Shown piece after piece: positions 43,370 through 52,999 of a stretch of DNA of 64,000 nucleotides. The position numbers were made by a program, and so were the translations under genes. How positions within the stretch are numbered: the stretch's first letter is position 1; every line of letters starts with the position of its first letter. The notes beneath the pieces were generated by a model, which saw only the letters and a list, made by a program, of their open reading frames with translations, did no database searches and had not been told where the DNA came from. This DNA is from Adenophora triphylla var. japonica. Its lineage: Eukaryota; Streptophyta; Magnoliopsida; Asterales; Campanulaceae. The stretch is from assembly GCA_022495995.1 (NCBI GenBank), contig JAFEMH010002453.1, forward strand, positions 1-64,000, given 5' to 3'.

Positions 43370-43898
43370 GAGGTCTCTAGAATAGATTTGGAACAAAAAC
43401 AAACAATGAACAATTTTTATGCACACTTTGTTTATTTTTTGCTTTATTCTGGCGCCGATGGGGCGAAGACATTGTACTTATGTTTTATTTGCTTTTCTAA
43501 TTCATGCTTTTTTAATTTGCATATTATCTGAGCCTTGGGGCGATTTTTTGCTTGGAATCGGGGCTGAAACTGGGCCAAAATGATTTATAATGGTGTATAA
43601 ATGCTTGAATGGCTTTTGGACATGTTTTTGTACAGGTTTTGGTTGAAAAAGTGGGGTGAAAACTCCCTTGGGCAGCAACTTGGTTGCTGCAGAATTTTTT
43701 TCTGCAGATGGCTAATGTAGCCGTGCGGTTTTGTCCAGAGGGCAAATAAAGCCGTGCGGCTCACAGTTCTGTCTGAACTGGTTATTTTCTGAATAAAAGC
43801 AAGGCTTGGCCATTTCATTTCATTTTCAACTTAGACTTGTCCCAATTGTTCCCAGAGCACATTTTGGACCTAAGAGCACCACCTTTGATCATTTTGCA
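43370..43898 (+). promoter_or_regulatory. Intergenic region of E1 with aORF2 promoter dyads
   Basis: Two dyads, GTAGCCGTGCGGTT (43717-43730) and GCCGTGCGGC (43751-43760), lie about 140-180 bp upstream of the aORF2 start. The first is within GCTAATGTAGCCGTGCGG, followed by TTTTGTCCA, matching GCTAATGCAGCCGTGCGG with CATTATCCA in the E1 5' LTR (52431-52457). AATAAAA follows at 43792. The rest is AT-rich 3' flank of aORF1. Confidence 0.6.
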
Positions 43899-45387
43899 AT
43901 GGAGAATCCCGTTAGATTGCAAAGGGGGAAACGAGACCGTTTTCTGTCCGATCTTCAATCTTGGGTGAGACACAACTTCCAATCTCACAGGGGACTGCTT
44001 GATTCTTCCTTCAAGATCAAGTCTTTATGGCATTTGAGGGATCTCCCACCCGATTGGGACCTTTTGAGAGCCGCAGCAAAGTTCTGGGACGTCCGGAGAC
44101 GTGTTTACTGCTTTTCTTATAACGAGATTGTCCCGACGCATGAAGACTTCCGAGCCTTGATTGGGGGTCCCGAGATTGAGGCTATATCTATTCCGCTGAT
44201 CGGAGACGTGCCGGTGGCGGTAAAGCTTGCATCTTTTCTGCAGATTCCTTTGGGGGAGGCTGAGAGGATGATGGTAGCCCCGGACAGGATTGACCTTTCT
44301 GATATCCCGGGCAGGTTTGGGTCTCCAGATATGGCTGCGACCACGGTGGCTATGGACGCATTTATCCTTTGCGTATTCTCTGCTTTGTTCACTGCTGAGT
44401 CCGTGGGGATCTGTCATAGTGGTCTCTTGGACATGGTTAGAGACTGCAAGGCCGGGAAGGATATTGTCCCGCCGGTTTTGGGAGAGACACTTCATGGGAT
44501 TGACAGATGGCTCGGGAGACCATTTCATGAGATCCGGAGTCCGCCGTGCCGACCTTATGGCCGCAGGAGAGGCTCGGGGCTTTGCCAGGCTTTGCCGACT
44601 CGGCCCTTGGGTGATTTCTCGGAGAGGTGCACCGAGGCAACAGGACCGCAGTAGCCGGGAGCCGACGATGGCTAGGCTATCCACTTCGGACATCCGTTGG
44701 TGGATACCTCATTGGAGGTTGCGCACTCAGAGGATATTTCAGAGTCCTATGTCATGAGGGTTCCAGGATTCTCGCCGGTCATCCTTCTACATACCCCGCT
44801 TAGTATCCAGCAGCTTGGGGCTTTACAGAGCCGTTGAGTGATTGGGAGGACATCCGGACCATGGAGGTGGTGTCATTGGACATGAGGGATCCAACCGGCT
44901 TCTCTTTCTTCTCGAGGGCTTGGACATATGCCGCTTTCCCACCCGTGGCTATCTTCGGGAAGCAGGAAGAGCACCATCTTGACCACCGTCTACTTGGACT
45001 GGTACGATAGGGAGATGGGAGTGACTCAGGTCATCTTGGAGGAGAGACATCGAGCTTTATTGGGAGCCGATCGCGACTCGAGTAGGACTCGAGGAGACCG
45101 AGGCTAAGGCGAGTCGCCATAACCAGGTGACTTGGTCGAGACATGGAGGCTCGGTACAAGAGGTTGTCCGAGGTCGCTCCTTTGACCGAGGCTCGAGCAG
45201 GGAGGAGGTGCGGACTCGTGCTCGGGTAGAGAGAGCACTTATTGACACAGGTTTGGTAGAGGCTCCAGTGAGGATACCGGAGGTCGGGATGAGGGATACC
45301 GACATCATAGATAAAAAGAGGAAGAAGACTCGACGAGGCCGAGGAAAAGGGAAAAAGACCAAAGAAGACTCAGCGAATGACGACTGA
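43899..45387 (+). pseudogene. E1 antisense gene 2 (aORF2), DUF7745-like
   Basis: Start MENPVRLQRGKRDRF; open for about 200 residues with FLSDLQSWVRHNF, LRDLPPDWDLLRAAAKFWD, VY-x-FSYNE-x-x-PT-x-EDFRALIGGPE, the hydrophobic MDAFILCVFSALF and VPPVLGETLHGIDR. A frameshift near 44500 moves the reading to another frame (RRADLMAAGEARGF, SDIRWWIPHWRLRT, SSFYIPRLV, with later stops), ending at 45387 with a basic tail KKRKKTRRGRGKGKKTKED. E2 suggests about 510-550 residues for the intact protein. The tail looks like a nuclear localisation or nucleic-acid-binding segment. It converges with integrase. Confidence 0.72.
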
Positions 45388-46042
45388 CAGATCTTTTCTT
45401 AGGATTCCCTTATTGCCATTTTGCAAACACATTAGTTTATTTAGGCATTTTATTGTATTTTAGATCTTTGTAGCAGGTTAGCAGAGTCAAGAGGTAGACC
45501 GTGCTTGAACTCATCAAGAAGTTTTTAACTTGTAATGAACAAGAAATATTATCTTAAAAATTAGTCAAGACACATTTCATGGAAATTCAAATGTCTTATT
45601 GATTGGGACCCGTTTTATGAAAACTGAAATACCCTTTATTATTTAGGACGCACTTCATGGAAGCTTGATTGTCCTTTTTATTGTTTAGGACGCATTTCAT
45701 GGAAACTTAATCGTCCTTTTTATTGTTTAGACCGAACCATATATGGCTGCCTACGTTCCCCTTTTACAAGAAAGACTAAGGGGCTCAGGTCTTCGTAGTT
45801 CATTCTGGTGAACTAATTTTTTTTTTTTTATGTGCAGCCCTGTTTTTTGCCTAGACCGCCCTTTTTAGGGTTTTCAGCCTAGCTGGGCATTACTCTTTTT
45901 TGCACTAAGATTTTTTATGTGCAACCCTGTCTTTTGCCTAGACCGCCCTTTTTGGGGTTTTCAGTCTAGCTGGGTATTACTCTTTTTGCACTTTTTTTTA
46001 TTTATATTTTTTTTTCTCTTTTTTTTTCTTTTTCTTTTAGAC
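45388..46042 (+). other. Convergent intergenic region of E1: hairpin B and an 85-bp duplication
   Basis: Repeats of GGACGCATTTCATGGAAACT (45575-45725, about three units) come first. Hairpin block B is at 45751-45798: CTACG/CGTAG outside, CCCCTT (45758-45763) with AAGGGG (45778-45783) inside. A direct duplication follows, 45830-45906 and 45917-45992 (ATGTGCAGCCCTGTTTTTTG, CCTAGACCGCCCTTTTT, CTAGCTGGGCATTACTC). T-rich runs (A-rich in the pol sense) lie next to the integrase end. Confidence 0.65.
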
Positions 46043-46640
46043 TTAGTATCTTTTGAGCTTATCACCGTTGACTGGGTGGACAAAGGGATTGCCGTCCAGG
46101 TCTGCAAGCTTCATGGCTCCTCCCGATAGTATCTTCTGCACCACATAAGGGCCGATCCAAACGGGTTCCCATTTTCCCAGGGGGATCTCTACCAATGAGG
46201 CTAGAGTAGCTAGGGCATCTGCGAATCTGTTCTTTTCCCTTGGCAAGTAGTGGAAGGTCACTTCTCTGAACTGTCCAGTCAACTCCTCCATATGGGCATG
46301 ATACCGCTGCAGGTTAGGGTCCATAGTCTTCCACTTGTTGGAAACCTGGTTGATGATCAGGGCTGAGTCTCCGTAAACTTCCAGCTCCTTGACATTCCTT
46401 TCTAAGGCAGCTTCCAAACCAAAGAATGCAGCTTCATACTCGGCAACATTGTTCGTGGCAGGAAGTTCAACTTGAGGGCTATGGGTGTATGCTCATCTTT
46501 CGGATCGACCAAGAGCATCCCGATACCGTTTCCTCTTTTGTTAGCGGCTCCGTCAAAGAACAACCGCCATCGGTTTTCGTGTTCGACCGCAAAGATCCCT
46601 TCATCTCGGGAATTGGGGTTCGGGCCCTTTGTTTTCATTA
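46043..46640 (-). pseudogene. E1 RNase H fused in frame to the integrase C-terminus
   Basis: Reading minus, RWRLFFDGAANKRGNGIGML gives the first catalytic Asp. After a frameshift near 46430, EVYGDSALIINQVSNKWKT and YLPREKNRFADALATLASL give the next catalytic positions. At 46190 the frame passes from LASLVEIP directly to LGKWEPVWIGPYVVQKILSG, the GPY/F module at the C-terminus of integrase, and ends at a TAA (46043). In E4 and E0 these segments are separated by the whole integrase zinc finger and core. So about 1.1 kb is missing, in frame; both parental joins contain ATCCC(C), suggesting microhomology. Confidence 0.85.
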
Positions 46641-46696
46641 TCGGGAAAGTTTGCCGGGTGGTCTCGACAACGCTTGTCCCTTGATAGCCTTTCTGG

Positions 46697-47830
46697 TCAC
46701 ATAGTTGATGTCGTACTCGCTAAGAAGAAGGACCACTTTGCTAGACGCATCGAGAGGGAAGGCTTATCAAAGATGTATTTGATGGGGTCCATTTTTGAGA
46801 CCAAATTTACAGGTGGGCTTGCATATAATGCTTCAACTTGCCGACTACCCGGACTAGTCCCGCAGAGTCTTTTCACATGCCGAGTAATTGAGCTCACTTC
46901 CCGCAGCCTTCCGTGGACAAAGTAAATGGCGTTCTCTACCCGAGAGTCTTTCTTTTCTGAGCAAGCATAGCCCCAACCGCCGTATCGGACGGTGAGATAG
47001 AGCAGAAGAGGTTTCTGTCTATGTGGGGGGCATAGCACCGGAGGGTGTACCAAGTATGCCTTGATCTGGTCAAAAGCATCTTGGCATTCTTCGGTCCATT
47101 CTGTGTCTACGTTCTTCTTTATGAGCTTGAAGATGGGCTCGCACATAGTGGTCAACTGATTGACGAAATGGCTAATGTACTGCAGTTTTCCCATAAAGCT
47201 CTTGACTTCTGTCTGGGTCCGAGGTGGCCTCATATCCATAATGGCTTTGATCTTTTGGGGGTCAACTTCGATACCTCGCTCCGTGACCATATACCCAAGC
47301 ACTTTTCCCCTTTTCACTCTGATGGTGCATTTAGCAGGGTTTAGTCTCATGGAATGTTGTCTCAGCCTCTCAAAGAACTTCCGCAGGTCAACAAAGTGCT
47401 GCCCGTCCTCGCCTTTGGAGTGGATTATCATGTCGTCTACGTAGACCTCAATCTCCTTGTGGATCATGTCATGAAAAAGCGCGGTCGCTGCCCTTTGGTA
47501 AGTAGCCCCGGCGTTCTTAAGCCCAAATGGCATCACTGTATAACAGTAAGTTCCCCACGGCGTGGTGAAGGCTGTCTTTTCTTGGTCTTCCTCGGCCATC
47601 TTGATCTGGTTGTATCCTGCAAAGCCATCAATGAAGGATTTGACTTCGTAGTTGGCAGTGGAGTCCACCAGGATGTCTATGTTTGGCAAAGGGTAATCAT
47701 CCTTGGGGCTGGCCTTGTTCAGATCTCGGAAATCCACACGGCCAGGCGCACCTTCCCATTGGCCTTGGTGACGGTCACAATATTGGACAACCATGTCGGA
47801 TATTCGATGACTCGATGAATCCTACCCGCG
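46697..47830 (-). pseudogene. E1 reverse transcriptase
   Basis: One open frame of about 365 residues with the whole RT core: VDFRDLNKASPKDDYPLPNI, FIDGFAGYNQIKM, TPWGTYCYTVMPFGLKNAG, the catalytic YVDDMIIHS, the thumb GYMVTERGIEVDPQKIKAIM, and the connection to RNase H (DQIKAYLVHPPVL, LLYLTV). The start is frameshifted near 47750 relative to the KANGKVR lead-in, and near 46900 the last part drifts (GTSPGSRQVEALY). It is the best RT in the window. In E1 it is followed by RNase H but no integrase core. It would copy the RNA in the particle if supplied with an intact frame. Confidence 0.85.
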
Positions 47831-49260
47831 TAGCTTCTCAATTTCTTCTTTGACCTGTAGAGACCATTCGGCTTGATCTTCCTCGGTTTCTACTTTACGG
47901 CTTAGCATCGGTGCTAGAGGGATTTTGTGCTCTACTATCGAACCTGTCTAGCCCCGGCATATCCCCGTATGACCATGCAAACACGTCGACGTATTCCCGA
48001 GCGGATCGATCGGCCTGTCCCGTTCAACCCCCTGGAAGAAGTTTCCGATCTGTGTCTCTTTAGGTTCCTCGACAGCACCCAAGTTCACACTTGTCAAAAC
48101 CTCCTCGGCGGCTTGGGCCCGGTTTTCCTCTTTTCGAAACACGCTTAAAGATTTCTTTAATGTATTGTTCATTTAGTGTGTTTGCATCTTGTTCAAATGA
48201 TTCATTATTAACTGTTGTTGAGTTTTGAGTTAATTTATCATTTGTTAAGTTGGCAATAAGAGGATACTCGAAAGATCTGTCATTTCATTCAAAATAAGGG
48301 GAAAGATGACATCAATTACATTTTGATAGTCCTCGGGCGTGAGGCCTTCTGATGACTCGGAGGACTGGAATTCAAAGATTCCTGACTCGGCGAACGTACG
48401 CTACGACTCTGGACCCTACACTACTTATTGACTCGAGGGTGGCTTGACAAAGGTTGGACCGGGATCTCACTCCTTCTTCTTTGTTGCCACAGGGAGTAGC
48501 GGTCTTGTCGGCGTTCTTGAGAAAGTTGGAGACTTCAAATTGATCAAAAACTTGCCGGAAATCGTTGACGGCCGGTGCAGGTGGAAAGATAGTGAGGGGA
48601 GCTAGAGTAGCTTGATGCAATCTCTCGGTGAGCTCGTCCGTGACAACTGGGCTCATTGACGAAGAGTCGGCTCATCTTATCAATGCACCGCCGATAACTC
48701 ATTTTCTCTTTGCTGATCTTGGACACCACGACCTTGTCGGTGTAGCCAACGTGAGGGTTGGCTGGATAATGCCGATGAAGTCTTCTTCGAGGGGATCTTA
48801 ATTCTTCCTTGACTTGCTACGTATTCAATAGGCTTTCGTATTGCTTCTAGATCTCGCTAGCTTCTCATTGAACTTTACGATGGCCACAAATTCAACACTT
48901 TACGCTTCAAGAGGATCACTGTACATGGGGGTATCAGCCGGACGTGCTTTGAATGATGGGTTCCTTGGCGGGCTGTTTGGCATAGCCGACATAGTAATCG
49001 AACTTGCCGAAGGCTCCCTAGAGTTCCGACGCTCTTGTCTCCGGCTTCATACCTTTCTTTTAGCTTACATTGTGTGGACTTTCTCTTCTTCTTCTTTCTC
49101 GAAGGAGCGTCTTCATTGATCCATTCTTGGTACTCATACTCAGGGCAGTCCTCACGGTCGCATACATCATACCATATGTGAGGCTTGGGCTGAACTGGGA
49201 TGGCCTCTCCGACTACTTGGTCATTACCATTGTTGACTACCATGTTGGCCATTTTGACAC
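47830..49260 (-). pseudogene. gag: E1 shortened gag and PR-RT linker
   Basis: From 49252 the frame reads an N-terminal part with IWYDVCDREDCPEYEYQEW and a basic RKKKKRKS stretch, a piece near 48730-48540 with YRRCIDKMSRLFVNEP, then FEVSNFLKNADKTATPCG, and by 48420-48240 the linker block seen in E2 (FEFxSxESSxGLTPEDY). ENRAQAAEEVLTSVNLGAVE is at about 48130-48070. No LVDGGSAMN protease motif and no gag domain like that of E6 can be found in the 1.4 kb, so most of gag and the protease are deleted. Several frameshifts are present. Confidence 0.55.
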
Positions 49261-50958
49261 CGAAAAGCTGGCAAAACTGAGGATTCTGGCGAACCGTTCC
49301 GAGAATTCCCGCGCTAACAAGTCGGCCGACCCGGTGTTCTCACCCACTTCTTTCTCGCCGGGAAAGGGATAGGAAAGGTTTAGACTCGGGGTAGGTGTTT
49401 AGGTGAAGGCTCGGGCAATATGCAAATTAGAATCTTCCGGTTTACTTAAAACAAAGTGTCTTTTATTAATATCTATTTGGTTGGAAAAGGGGTTTGCCTT
49501 CTTTTTCGTAACTACTCTAGATCCTGGATCGGTGGGTTCCGTCACTACGTCTATAAGCCCCTCGTATTCCACCTGTATTTCGACCTCCCGGGGTGGACGG
49601 CCAGGCGAGGTCCTATAGGGCACGCGGATCCCACCGACCGAGAGTAAAGAACACTCCTAACGGGTCTAGCGGGTCATAGGAACTTTCAACGCACGAGCGA
49701 TGCGGATTATAGTCAAGGCAATACCGGGAAAGTCTCGTCTTTCTGCCTTGATAGAATTTTGGCAGAATTTCGCTTGAGCGAATGACGTTTTGACTTTCGG
49801 TAATGTCCGAGAATATAATAGGCATGGGTCGGGCGGCAAAAGCCGGATGACACAGTGTCACATTGAACTTCGTTGCATACGCTGGGCGTGAGTTAGAATC
49901 GAAGTCAATGCCCGGTGAAGATCTTGCCAATTTTTCCTTGTCGGAATTTTAGCAGAGCTTCGCTTGAGCGAAAGATCTTTTGATTTGTTGGCAAAGACTC
50001 GGTCTTGACTCTTACGCATTCCGTGCAGGTCAAGGTCAATAGTCAATGTCGGAGTTGAGATCTCGCCAATTTTTCCTTGTCGGAATTTTGGCAGAGTTCT
50101 TCTTCCGTTATGAACTAAGGCTTGACCTTTACGAGGGTATGCAACTGGGCTATATGACACGGATTAGACCAAAAACCAACCAAAAAGTCACGGTTTTTTA
50201 AAACGTGTGACACTGACTGTGCATTGGTCGACACTGGCTGCCATGGGGAGGTTGGGATGATTCCGTGCGCGCCCGGGAGCATCGTAAGGCTGTCCGTGAC
50301 TGCAGCTGGAACCACCCTCGGGTTTGAAGGACGTGCGTGCAAAAGTGTACAGGATATATCAGGTGCACGTAGTGTGCGGTCTCCTAAAAATGTTCCTTTT
50401 TGAGTTAAAACAGAGATTTTCAGAAATGTGTTTTAACGGAATGATTTTCGGGACGGGGAGAATGCAACACATAAGCACATAAATTTTGCAGGAGCCCCGA
50501 TCGATCATGGAGCCGAGTAGCCCCAAGCTGCTAGGGCTTGCCAGTTAACCCTGATTTTTCCTGGTGGAATTGCCACTGAGGTCGCCCGGTCAAAATCTAA
50601 TGAGGATTGAGCCGTACGGCGCATGGATCAATTTTCCGTGTTCCACTCCTTTTGCTATTTTTCGGGTTGTTTCCCGTTCAAAGTATGCACAGATTCCAAG
50701 ATGCAAATGATGCAATGCATGGTAAAGAAAGCAAGCATGATTAATGAAATCGGCGACGGGAGTCTAACCCGCTCAAAGGGAAAAGCTTTCTTTCTATTTT
50801 TTTTTTGAAAAAGTGATACCGGTACGTGGGATTGTTAAACCACCGGTTATCCCAACTCCCACATCAGAGAGTGTACAGGAAAGGCAAGTGGTTTCCACCT
50901 ATATACCGAGTATCGATTTTTTTTGTTTTGAAAATAAAAGCTTTTCTCCTTTGGGATG
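49261..50958 (-). other. 5' leader of E1
   Basis: No gene is supported. The block at 49500-49650 (CCCCTCGTATTCCACC, CCCACCGACCGA) aligns with E6 1655-1755. At 49720-50110 a unit GCCAATTTTTCCTTGTCGGA with GCAGA(G/A)TTTCGCTTGAGCG repeats about three times. A CCGTACGG dyad sits at 50611-50618. ATACCGGTACGTGGGATTGT near 50817 is conserved with E6 (2684). Confidence 0.65.
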
Positions 50959-50976
50959 TCCCCAGCGGAGCCGCCA
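50959..50976 (-). promoter_or_regulatory. Primer-binding site of E1, Arg-tRNA type
   Basis: Minus-strand TGGCGGCTCCGCTGGGGA, one base different from the E6 site. Three bases separate it from the LTR end at 50980. It proves that 50980-52687 is the 5' LTR. Confidence 0.9.
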
Positions 50977-50979
50977 AAC

Positions 50980-52687
50980 TGTGAATGTGTGCCCAAATTT
51001 TTTTTGTGTTGGATTCACGCGAGTTTGAAGACATCCGATTTAATTTGAAAAATGGAGTCGCCACACCATTTTGATTACCTCAAAACTTTGAAAAAAAGGT
51101 TTTATGGGTTCGGAGGTTAAGTTACCCCTTGGGAAGAACGGATCGTCGTTCACCCAAGGTGCCTTGCCGGAGCAAGTCTCCCAAGATTTCATTAATCGTG
51201 CTTGCTTGCGTGCTTTCTTGTGTGCATGTGTTTGAAAATAAGGAGGGAATGTCCCAAGTCGTCTTCCGGACGTACAAACCATTTGTTGGTTGTCGCTCGG
51301 GATTTCTTGGATTTTATGTATTCGGGATTATGATCCCGCCCTCATCTTGGACTTGTGATCATCGCATTTTTGGACCTTGGGACTTGCGTGATCGAGAGAA
51401 TGACTCTCTTTGTAGTCAAAGATGAGGTTCTTTAGAAAAGGAGGGTCCTTAGCCCATCAATCCTACACTTTAAGATGGTCGAGCTTGTATAGATGCTTCA
51501 TACTCATCTTAAGTGATAATCGGAGATATAGGGTTCGAAGGTGTCCCTTTCTAAAGAGATTATGAAACCTTTATGGAAGGAACGATGTAAAGATAGGATC
51601 TTTTACACCGGTCCGTTCCTAGGTTGCTAATGGGGGAATGGGGGGAATGTATGTAAAAATGACACTTTAATGAAAAGATGACATTTTTGGGTTGCAAATG
51701 ATGCACTTGATTCAAAGAAATGATCTTTATTGCAAATGATGCATAAAGATATGATTTTTATGCAAATGATGCATTTTTATGAAGAACTTGGCATTCATTA
51801 TGCAAATGATGCATAAAGATTGCATTTTGAAAAAGCATATGATGCTAATTTATGGTAAAGACATGGTCTTTAAAGCAAATGATGCTTGGAAAAGGGATTT
51901 TGAATGCAAAGGATGCATTTTGATTGAAAAGATTTGATTTTTATATGCAAAGGATGCATAAAGATGACATTTTTATTGGAAAATGGGGGTTTTAGGTGCA
52001 AAGGATGCACCTTTATGGGGAAAGACTACATTTTTATGACAAATGATGTCTAATGCATGCAAAAGGGAAGGGGGAATATAAAGATGTGATCTTTAATCTA
52101 CCAAGTCCCAAGCAATATAAAGACAATGCAATGAGCAATTTATAAAGCCATTAGGATGCGAGGTTAGGGCGTGCGAGGTTACCAATGGCTTCCTTCTTCT
52201 TTGGATGGAGCTAGGAGGAGAGGTTGATCTTGGATCTTCAAGGAGGAGGGAGGGAGCTTCTTGGCCTTCTTCTTCACCTTCTTGGATCTTCAACAGCCTT
52301 TTGGGAGTATTATGATTTTGTGGGTTGATTTTGTTGTGTCAATTGTGTGTGTTGAAATGGGTAGAGGAGGGCTCTATTTATAGGCGATGCAGGAAATCGC
52401 CAATGAGGCCGTGCGGCTAGGGACCTCCAGCTAATGCAGCCGTGCGGCATTATCCATTGTGACTCAGCATTTCTAGAACCATGCAAGGTGGCAAATTCTA
52501 GAAGGTTCTTCCTAATTAAGAAAAACGTGTTTCTTAATTAGGAAGGCTCCTTTTCAGCCTTTAATTAATTTGGGACTGCTCCAGAATATTTCCGGAACAC
52601 TAGGAATGTCCGGGGAATTACCGGAAAACTTACCGAAATTGCCGGGAAATTTAACCGGAAGGCATGAGCCAGATTTGGGTACTTACA
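50980..52687 (-). repeat. 5' LTR of E1 (1708 bp)
   Basis: Same sequence as 36396-38027 except for about twenty substitutions and three to four length differences, the largest in the ATGATGCAT-rich stretch (51670-51780). It ends GGGTACTTACA and is followed by ACCAT (52688-52692). TATA at 52375-52382; dyads at 52409-52416 and 52440-52447. Confidence 0.95.
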
Positions 52688-52692
52688 ACCAT

Positions 52693-52999
52693 GTAGGTCG
52701 GTTTGTGAGGACGTGGTGGTGTCTTGATGTGACGTGACCGCTAAGGTTGGCTGTGAAGACATGGTGGTGTCCTACTGTGTGACCGTTTAGGTTGGTTGGC
52801 TCGACCTTTGATAGGATTCCTACGTATCCCTAGCGGGAATCAAGCCTGATCGTAGTTCGTGGCAAGGTGAGTGTGGGGATGTGGTGGTGTCCTATGGTGG
52901 GTGACCGTTTAGGTCGGTTGGCTGGACCCTTTGATAGGATTCCTACGTATCCCTAGCGGGAATCAAGCCTGATCGTAGTTTGGAAAGGTGTAATCATGG
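52693..52999 (-). other. E2 hairpin blocks A and flanks
   Basis: Two hairpin blocks lie at 52820-52855 and 52943-52978: outer CTACG/CGTAG, inner TCCC-TAGC-GGGA. Each is embedded in a direct repeat of about 120 bp (GATAGGATTCCTACGTATCC, GGGAATCAAGCCTGATCGTA). Counting through the E1 insertion, the first is about 220 bp from the LTR, as in the other elements. Confidence 0.65.

Larger units (their letters stand above)
36391..52692 (-). mobile_element. E1: complete non-autonomous Tat/Ogre-type element with ACCAT duplication
   Basis: The pair of LTRs (50980-52687 as 5' and 36396-38027 as 3') with PBS at 50959-50976 encloses leader, shortened gag-pol, two antisense genes and 3' non-coding repeats. 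Both ends carry a 5-bp ACCAT target duplication (36391-36395 and 52688-52692). The two LTRs differ by about twenty substitutions by eye plus a few length changes, so it is the most recent large insertion. Gag-PR is internally deleted and the integrase core is absent, so it must have moved with proteins supplied in trans. Confidence 0.93.
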
